From positions 1-12,257 of the forward strand of contig JABFXT010000460.1 of assembly GCA_013361595.1 (NCBI GenBank): DNA of 12,257 nt, given 5' to 3'. Positions 6,997 to 12,257 of this stretch are shown piece by piece. Under the pieces are notes generated by a model. That model searched no databases, was not told where the DNA came from, and was given only the letters and a program-made list of their open reading frames with translations. Source of the DNA: Nocardia sp. Lineage in GTDB: Bacteria; Actinomycetota; Actinomycetes; Mycobacteriales; Mycobacteriaceae. How positions within the stretch are numbered: position 1 is the first letter of the stretch; every line of letters starts with the position of its first letter. Made by a program: the position numbers and the translations under genes.

Positions 6997-8107
6997 TGCT
7001 CATCCGTTCCCACATCCGGACATATCCGTTGTGGACCCGGACGGCCGCGCGGCGGGCGGCCGGCGACATCTCACCGGCCACCACCGCGCGCCACCGGACG
7101 GCACGCGTCAGGGCGTCGTCGGCGTCCTCCGGTTCGGGCCGGGGGTAGCCCGCGGCCAGATGAGCGACCTCGGGGTCGACCAGACCGCCGCACAGGGCGA
7201 GCCACCGCGCCTCGTCGGTGTCCAGGTATTCGGTGATCAACGCCCGCGCCCGGCCGCGCCCGTGCGGTACCGCGCGCGCCGCCAACCGGGTCAGGTCGTC
7301 GATCAGCGCGCCGGCCCGCCGGGATACCGCCTGCTGGTAGCGCTGCCCGAGCAGCCGCGCCACCGGATCGATCCCGCTGGCCGTGTGCAGGATCTGCAGC
7401 ACGGTCGGTGGCGCGAGTTCCGGTTCGCGTTCGAGGGCGGCCAGCACGCAGGCGAGGCCGTACAGGTCCCAGTGTTCGAGCAATTCCGCACGTTCGGCGG
7501 TATCCGGGCCCGCGGCGGGGGAGACGAACGCCTCGGCGGATACCGTCGCCGCGGTACCGGATCGCGCCAACCGGCGCAGCAGTGCCAGGTCGGTTTCCCG
7601 GAAGGCACCGGAGACGGTCCGCGCGGCCAGCGATCCGACCACGGGGAAGGCGGGGAGGCCGAATTCCCGGCCGAACCGGCGGGCCGCCTCCACCGCGTCG
7701 GCCCAGCCGGTGCCGATCGCATCGGCCTTGTTCAGCACGAGGATCGTGCGTTCCGGGCGCAGCGACGCGAGAATCCGGCGGTCGCCCGGCGAGGGGGTAC
7801 TGGCCAGGACATAGACGACGATATCGGCGTCCAGCACCGGATCGGGGAACCCCGGTTCGTCCACCGGGGCGGTCTCCACCCCCGGCTGCAGGCCGAGCGC
7901 ACCGGCCACCGTGCTCCGCCCCGCCCGGGTGCGCCCGGCGACCTGCGCGCGGGGCAGGGTCCGCCAGCGCTGCGCCGCCACCTCGATACCGCCGGCGATC
8001 CCCGCGTCCGCACCATCGCCCATCCGGAGCGTGGAGATCATCCGGTCCAGCGGATCCCCCGCCCCCACCTCACGCATATATCGGTTCGATCCCTCTACTG
8101 ACGACAC
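6983..8107 (-). CDS. GTPase-like protein with Arg in the P-loop (Rv0209-like)
   Basis: A 374-aa protein, first gene of a two-gene operon. The GTPase motifs are visible in order. G1 is AGRTRAGRSTV (57-67), where the invariant Lys is Arg64. G3 is VDEPGFPD (82-89). G4 is VLNKADAI (124-131), complete and indicating guanine recognition. A G5-like VVGSLAAR lies at 156-163. The C-terminal half (205-370) is helical and charged, without membrane segments. The GTG at 8107 is preferred because a purine-rich AGAAGGGGGG lies seven bases upstream; ATG at 8077 is an alternative. The dynamin-like neighbour, overlapping by 14 bases, probably works with it at the membrane. Position beside trmB and pckA, and length, match the hypothetical Rv0209 as I recall it. 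Nucleotide binding is likely; hydrolysis is doubtful. Confidence 0.78.
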   Translation of the reverse strand: MSSVEGSNRYMREVGAGDPLDRMISTLRMGDGADAGIAGGIEVAAQRWRTLPRAQVAGRTRAGRSTVAGALGLQPGVETAPVDEPGFPDPVLDADIVVYVLASTPSPGDRRILASLRPERTILVLNKADAIGTGWADAVEAARRFGREFGLPAFPVVGSLAARTVSGAFRETDLALLRRLARSGTAATVSAEAFVSPAAGPDTAERAELLEHWDLYGLACVLAALEREPELAPPTVLQILHTASGIDPVARLLGQRYQQAVSRRAGALIDDLTRLAARAVPHGRGRARALITEYLDTDEARWLALCGGLVDPEVAHLAAGYPRPEPEDADDALTRAVRWRAVVAGEMSPAARRAAVRVHNGYVRMWERMSSVGL

Positions 8108-8170
8108 CCGCCGGCCCCCCTTCTTCCGGTGCGCATTCTGTCAGAACCGGGGCCGCGACGCGGCGGACGC

Positions 8171-8211
8171 GGACCGAGTCCCTGCTACCAACCGGTAGCC
8201 CCTACCGGTCC
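8171..8211. promoter_or_regulatory. Overlapping palindromes in the divergent trmB/GTPase promoter
   Basis: The 19-bp element ACCGGTAGCCCCTACCGGT (8191-8209) has perfect 8-bp arms. It overlaps a second inverted repeat, GCTACC-AACC-GGTAGC (8184-8199), so the central GGTAG can pair to either side. An outer pair GGACCG (8171-8176) and CGGTCC (8206-8211) encloses them. It lies just upstream of the trmB promoter and about 65 bases upstream of the 8107 start. If trmB starts at its GTG, this is not in the trmB mRNA, so a DNA operator is the likelier role. Confidence 0.5.
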
Positions 8212-8237
8212 GTTGCGGCCCGGAACCGGCCATGCTG

Positions 8238-8249
8238 GACAATAGGGCT
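8238..8249 (+). promoter_or_regulatory. trmB -10 element, leaderless start
   Basis: GACAAT (8238-8243) ends exactly six bases before the GTG at 8250. There is no ribosome site in front of either that GTG or the alternative ATG at 8232. This is the usual geometry of a leaderless actinobacterial transcript, with the start codon at +1. A weak -35-like TTGCGG lies at 8213-8218 with a 19-base spacer. Confidence 0.5.
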
Positions 8250-9050
8250 GTGAACGACGCCGTGCACCCCAGCTCCGAGTCCGTTCCGGTCGCCCTCTCG
8301 GAAACCTCCGGTGATACCGGAGGGCAGCGGCGACGGCACGCCGGCTCCCGCCTCTACCCGCGGGTCACCAGTTTCCGCTCCCGGCGCGGTGCGCTCACGC
8401 CCAACCAGCAGCAATCCTGGGATCGCAGCTGGCCGGTACTCGGCCGCGAGGTCGCCGACGAACCGCTCAACGCCGACGCCTGGTTCGGCCGCCGGGCGCC
8501 GCTGGTGATCGAGATCGGCTGCGGCACCGGCACCGCGACCGCCGCCATGGCCCAGGCCGAACCGGACCTGAATCTCATCGGCATCGAGGTCTATCAGCCC
8601 GGTTTGGCCCAGCTGGTCCAGCGCATCGAACGCGAGGAGATCGGTAATATCCGGCTGCTGCGCGGCGATGCGGTGGATGTGCTGGAGAACATGATTGCTC
8701 CCGGATCGCTGACCGGGGTGCGGGTGTTCTTCCCCGACCCGTGGCCCAAGGCCCGCCACCACAAGCGCCGCCTGCTGCAACCGGCCACGCTGGCCCTCAT
8801 CGCCGACCGGCTGCGACCGGGTGGTGTTCTTCACGTGGCCACCGACCATGCCGGGTACGCGGAGCATATCGCCGAGGTCGGTGCGGGTGAGCCCCTGCTC
8901 ACCGGGTTGAACGAGGCCACCGGCGGTACGAGCGCCGAGCGCCGGGCCGCCGCGCCGATCGGTTTCGAGCGGCCGGTGACCAAGTTCGAGAGCAAGGCAC
9001 ACACCGCCGGTAGTGCGATCAACGAGTTCATATGGGGCAAGATCGAATGA
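8250..9050 (+). CDS. trmB: tRNA (guanine-N7-)-methyltransferase
   Basis: A 266-aa enzyme that uses SAM to form m7G at position 46 of tRNA. The SAM-binding motif is VIEIGCGTGT (86-95). The TrmB signature FFPDPWPKARHHKRRL (160-175) follows, then HVATDH (195-200) and the family's C-terminal RPVTKFESKA (241-250). Residues 1-30 are a loose, poorly conserved extension common in actinobacterial versions. The GTG at 8250 is chosen for the -10 element six bases upstream; ATG at 8232 is in frame but overlaps that promoter. It is the first gene of the plus-strand operon and shares four bases with the next gene (ATGA). Assignment is firm; the start is moderately sure. Confidence 0.95.
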   Translation: MNDAVHPSSESVPVALSETSGDTGGQRRRHAGSRLYPRVTSFRSRRGALTPNQQQSWDRSWPVLGREVADEPLNADAWFGRRAPLVIEIGCGTGTATAAMAQAEPDLNLIGIEVYQPGLAQLVQRIEREEIGNIRLLRGDAVDVLENMIAPGSLTGVRVFFPDPWPKARHHKRRLLQPATLALIADRLRPGGVLHVATDHAGYAEHIAEVGAGEPLLTGLNEATGGTSAERRAAAPIGFERPVTKFESKAHTAGSAINEFIWGKIE

Positions 9051-9778
9051 TGAGCGTCAGTGATATGGCCCCGGCCGGCGACGAGGTTGCCGGAAGTCTG
9101 CACGAATCCGGCGACGAGGCCGTGGGCCCGGAAGCCGACGGACTGCGGCGGGTCCTGCTGGTCTGGGACGCACCGAACCTGGACATGGGTCTGGGTGCCA
9201 TCCTGGGCGGGCGCCCCACAGCCGCCTACCGGCCCCGTTTCGACGCGCTCGGCCGGTGGCTGCTGGCCCGCACCACCGAGCTCTCGGTCGGCGAGAAGCA
9301 GCGGCTGGAACCCGAAGCCACCGTGTTCACCAATATCGCCCCCGGAACCGCGGATGTGGTCCGGCCGTGGGTCGAGGCCCTGCGCAACGTCGGTTACGCC
9401 GTTTTCGCGAAGCCGAAGATAGACGAGGATTCCGACGTCGATTCGGATATGCTCGGCCATATCGCGCAGCGCACCCGAGGTGCGGGCCTGGCCGGGATCA
9501 TCGTGGCCTCCGCCGACGGGCAGGCGTTCCGCGAGCCGCTCGAACAACTGGCCGACGACGGAATCCCGGTTCAGGTGCTCGGCTTCCGCGAGCACGCGAG
9601 TTGGGCAGTAACATCCGATACTCTCGAATTCGTCGACCTCGAGGACATCCCGGGAGTTTTCCGTGAACCGCTGCCGCGGGTGAGCCTCGACTCGCTGCCC
9701 GACGAGGGTGCCTGGCTGCAGCCGTTCCGGCCGCTGTCGGCGCTGCTCACCTCTCGCCCCGCACAAGGAGTCGCTTAA
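9047..9778 (+). CDS. NYN (PIN-like) domain protein, putative ribonuclease (Rv0207c-like)
   Basis: A 243-aa soluble protein. After a variable acidic N-terminus, the NYN/PIN-like core starts with VLLVWDAPNLDMGLG (36-50), whose Asp41 and Asn44 fit the first metal-binding position. It continues with KPKIDEDSDVDSDMLGHI (122-139) and IIVASADGQAF (151-161), supplying the further acidic residues (around 132-134 and Asp157). Such folds are usually metal-dependent RNases, but the target here is unknown. The ATG at 9047 overlaps the trmB stop as ATGA; ATG at 9050 is nearly as good and ATG at 9032 is less likely. The next gene starts immediately after its stop, so translation of mmpL3 may be coupled to it. 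It corresponds by position to Rv0207c. Confidence 0.8.
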   Translation: MMSVSDMAPAGDEVAGSLHESGDEAVGPEADGLRRVLLVWDAPNLDMGLGAILGGRPTAAYRPRFDALGRWLLARTTELSVGEKQRLEPEATVFTNIAPGTADVVRPWVEALRNVGYAVFAKPKIDEDSDVDSDMLGHIAQRTRGAGLAGIIVASADGQAFREPLEQLADDGIPVQVLGFREHASWAVTSDTLEFVDLEDIPGVFREPLPRVSLDSLPDEGAWLQPFRPLSALLTSRPAQGVA

Positions 9779-12257
9779 GTGTTCACCCGCTGGGGCGATC
9801 TGGTCTATCGGTTGCGATTCGCCGTCATCGGAGTTGTCGTCGCCGGGATGCTGGGCCTGGGGGCCTATGGTCTCGGGCTGGCGGACCATCTGAGCTCCAG
9901 CGGTCTGTTCGATCCGAACTCCGAATCCGTCAAGGCCGCCGAACTCTCCGACGGAGCGTGGGGGCGCGATCACCAGGCCGATGTGCTGGTGCTCTACACC
10001 GCGCCCGAGGGCCAGACCATCGACAGTGATCCGGCGTTCCGGGACAAGATCGTCGACAGTCTGAACCGGCTGCCCCGGGAGCATCCGGATCAGATCGCCA
10101 AGGTCAACGCCGCCTACTGGAAGACCGAGACCGGCGAATCGCAGCCGTCGGTATTCGGTTCCAAGGACAAGACCAAGACCTTCGCCTCCATCGCGATCGT
10201 CGGCGACAACGACACCGAGATGGTCCGCAACTTCCGGGCCGTCAAGGACGTTTTCGATATCGACGGCGTGAATGCGCAGGTCGCGGGTCTGCAGCCGGTG
10301 TCGGGCACGCTCAACGACACCATGGCGCACGACCAGAAGCGCATGGAGATGCTCGCCATCCCCGCTGTGGGCATCCTGCTGTTCTTCATCTTCGGCGGCG
10401 TAGTGGCCGCTGCCCTGCCGCTGATCATCGGCGGCCTCACCATCATCAGCGCCAACGGCATCATCATGATGCTCACGAAGTTCACCGAGGTGAACTCGTT
10501 CGTCGGCGCGGTGGTCTCGATGATCGGCCTCGGTCTGGCCATCGACTACGGGTTGTTCATCGTCAGCCGGTTCCGCGAAGAATTGGCCGAGGGTTACGAC
10601 ACCCGTGCCGCTGTCCGCCGCTCCGTGGTCACCGCCGGACGGACGGTCGTGTTCTCCGCGACCATGATCATCGCCAGTCTCGGCGGCCTGCTCCTCTTCC
10701 CGCAGGGCTTCCTGAAGTCCATGGCCTACGGCACCATCGCCACCGTCGCGCTGGCCGCCCTGGCCTCGATCACCCTGCTGCCCGCCATGCTGAGTGTGCT
10801 GGGCAAACGGGTCGATATGCTCAGTTTCAAGCAGATCCGCAAGACCAAATCCGCCGAGGAGGTCGAGGCCAGTTTCTGGGGCCGGGCCACCACCTGGGTC
10901 ATGCAGCATCCGCTGAAGATCGCCATCCCGATCTGTGTGCTGCTCCTGTTGCTGATCATCCCGGTGAAGAACCTCGCCTTCGGCGGTATGAGCGAGCGTT
11001 ATCTGCCACCGGACAACGCCACCCGCGTCGCGCAGGAGGAATTCGACCAGACCTTCCCGCTGCGTCAGTCCGATCCGATCCAGTTGATCTTCATCGGCGA
11101 GAACACCCGGTCCATCGCGAAAGTGATGAAGGAGGCCGACAAGGCTCCGGGTCTGGCCGACGCCTCCGGCTTCTCGGTTCCCTCCCAGTCGCCCGAACGC
11201 AAAGACCTCTTCCGCTCGAGCGCGACCCTGCTCGATTCGGAGAACTACGAACCGACAGTCGACTATCTCCGGTCGATCGAGGTCCCCGACGATGTGACCA
11301 TGCTGGTCGGCGGTCAGCCGACACTCCAGATGGACAGTATCGACGCACTGCTGGACCGGATCCCGTTGATGATCGCGCTGGTGCTGCTGGTCACCACGGT
11401 GCTGATGTTCCTGACGTTCGGGTCACTGGTGCTGCCCATCAAGGCGGCGTTGATGAGCGCCCTGGGCCTCGGCTCCACCCTCGGCATCCTGACCTGGATA
11501 TTCGTCGACGGTCACGGCGCCGGACTGCTCAATTTCACCCCGCAGGCGATCATGTCGCCGGTGTTGGTGCTGATCATCGCGATCATCTACGGCCTGTCCA
11601 CCGACTACGAGGTGTTCCTGCTGTCCCGGATGGTCGAGGCCCGCGCCCAGGGCGCCTCGACCACCGAAGCGGTGCGTATCGGCACCGCGCACACCGGGCG
11701 CATCATCACCGCGGCCGCGTTGATCCTGCTGGTGGTGACCGGCGCGTTCGCGTTCTCCGATCTGGTGATGATGCAGTACATCGCCTACGGCATGATCGCC
11801 GCGCTCATCATCGATGCCACCATCCTGCGCATGCTGCTCGTCCCGGCGACCATGAAACTGCTCGGCGACGACTGCTGGTGGGCGCCCGCCTGGATGAAAC
11901 GGATCCAGCAGAAGATCGGTCTGGGCGAACCCATCCTGGCCGATGAGCGCCCCGGCGGCGGCGATGTGGTCGACCTGGTCAAGACCACCCCCGTCACCGA
12001 TCCGGTCACCATGCAGATGCCGGCCTTCGGCACCGAGAAGCAGCGCAAGACGCCGGTACTCAAACGCAGCCGCGAGGAGATCGAGGCCGCCGCGCCCACC
12101 GCGCATATGCAGGCGGTACCCAAGGGGCAGCGCAAGGCCGCCGACAAACAGCCCCCGGCCCCCGCGGCCGGCCAGGCGGCATCCAAACAGCAGATGCCCA
12201 CACCGCCGGACCCGACACGTCCCCGCGCGAACCCGCGCGCCGACGGTTCCGGTGAAT
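9779..12257 (+). CDS. mmpL3: MmpL3-family trehalose monomycolate exporter, 3' end beyond window
   Basis: An RND-superfamily inner-membrane transporter; 826 codons are visible and the frame is still open at the right edge. Family members flip trehalose monomycolate to the periplasm using the proton gradient. TM1 is at 13-33, the first periplasmic domain at about 35-190, TM2-6 between 191 and 341, TM7 at 379-397, the second periplasmic domain at 398-525, and TM8-12 between 526 and 690. The proton-relay pairs are visible as AIDYGLF (Asp256-Tyr257, TM4) and STDYEVF (Asp609-Tyr610, TM10). From 691 a hydrophilic Lys/Pro/Ala/Gln-rich cytoplasmic tail runs to the edge. The GTG start directly follows the upstream TAA, with AAGGAG eight bases before it. 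Assignment is strong from motifs and neighbours. Confidence 0.95.
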   Translation, partial: MFTRWGDLVYRLRFAVIGVVVAGMLGLGAYGLGLADHLSSSGLFDPNSESVKAAELSDGAWGRDHQADVLVLYTAPEGQTIDSDPAFRDKIVDSLNRLPREHPDQIAKVNAAYWKTETGESQPSVFGSKDKTKTFASIAIVGDNDTEMVRNFRAVKDVFDIDGVNAQVAGLQPVSGTLNDTMAHDQKRMEMLAIPAVGILLFFIFGGVVAAALPLIIGGLTIISANGIIMMLTKFTEVNSFVGAVVSMIGLGLAIDYGLFIVSRFREELAEGYDTRAAVRRSVVTAGRTVVFSATMIIASLGGLLLFPQGFLKSMAYGTIATVALAALASITLLPAMLSVLGKRVDMLSFKQIRKTKSAEEVEASFWGRATTWVMQHPLKIAIPICVLLLLLIIPVKNLAFGGMSERYLPPDNATRVAQEEFDQTFPLRQSDPIQLIFIGENTRSIAKVMKEADKAPGLADASGFSVPSQSPERKDLFRSSATLLDSENYEPTVDYLRSIEVPDDVTMLVGGQPTLQMDSIDALLDRIPLMIALVLLVTTVLMFLTFGSLVLPIKAALMSALGLGSTLGILTWIFVDGHGAGLLNFTPQAIMSPVLVLIIAIIYGLSTDYEVFLLSRMVEARAQGASTTEAVRIGTAHTGRIITAAALILLVVTGAFAFSDLVMMQYIAYGMIAALIIDATILRMLLVPATMKLLGDDCWWAPAWMKRIQQKIGLGEPILADERPGGGDVVDLVKTTPVTDPVTMQMPAFGTEKQRKTPVLKRSREEIEAAAPTAHMQAVPKGQRKAADKQPPAPAAGQAASKQQMPTPPDPTRPRANPRADGSGE

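Noticed and set aside
5404..8101. Two long plus-strand open frames (610 and 725 codons) opposite the GTPase-like genes
   Set aside because: Arg/Ser/Pro-rich composition and no domain. The minus-strand frames have NKAD, membrane segments, ribosome sites and conserved neighbours.
8831..10909. Long open frame (692 codons) on the minus strand, antisense to trmB, the NYN gene and mmpL3
   Set aside because: It is His/Gly/Asp/Gln-rich low-complexity translation typical of the reverse of a GC-rich gene, and the plus strand encodes clearly recognisable families throughout.

Overview
The window is GC-rich actinobacterial DNA. Gene content and order point to a mycolic-acid-containing member of the Corynebacteriales, most likely Nocardia or a close relative. 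The best landmarks are an MmpL3-type RND exporter at the right end, a GTP-dependent PEP carboxykinase in the middle, and between them a block (mmpL3, NYN-domain gene, trmB, two opposite-strand GTPase-like genes, pckA) in the same order that I recall for M. tuberculosis Rv0206c to Rv0211. The divergent glycosyltransferase/methyltransferase pair on the left resembles Rv0225/Rv0224c. In C. glutamicum, as I remember it, the methyltransferase homologue (MtrP) also lies next to pck. Locus names are from memory; no search was run.

Layout, left to right. A GT4 glycosyltransferase (minus, runs off the left edge) diverges from a class I SAM-dependent methyltransferase (plus) across a 205-base spacer holding two perfect palindromes and a tandem heptamer. 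The methyltransferase converges on a 104-aa orphan gene (minus). A 339-base non-coding, less GC-rich stretch with repeats follows, then a 59-aa orphan ORF (minus) and a 19-bp perfect hairpin that probably ends pckA. After pckA (minus) comes its leader, then a hairpin, then two overlapping minus-strand genes. One encodes a GTPase-like protein with Arg in place of the P-loop Lys. The other encodes a larger partner with no recognisable P-loop and a membrane hairpin, so the pair looks like a dynamin-type system. Across a palindrome-rich divergent promoter, the plus-strand operon trmB, NYN-domain gene and mmpL3 (cut by the right edge) reads away.

How the parts fit. MmpL3 carries trehalose monomycolate across the inner membrane. 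The corynebacterial homologue of the methyltransferase has been linked to the same transport step, and the glycosyltransferase probably acts on an envelope glycolipid or polysaccharide. The two GTPase-like proteins have no assigned function but keep company with mmpL3, which makes a membrane-remodelling or envelope role attractive; this is inference. pckA (gluconeogenesis) and trmB (tRNA m7G46) look like conserved passengers of the block. The two small orphan genes between the methyltransferase and pckA are the clearest accessory element. No CRISPR array, tRNA, rRNA, transposase or integrase was seen.
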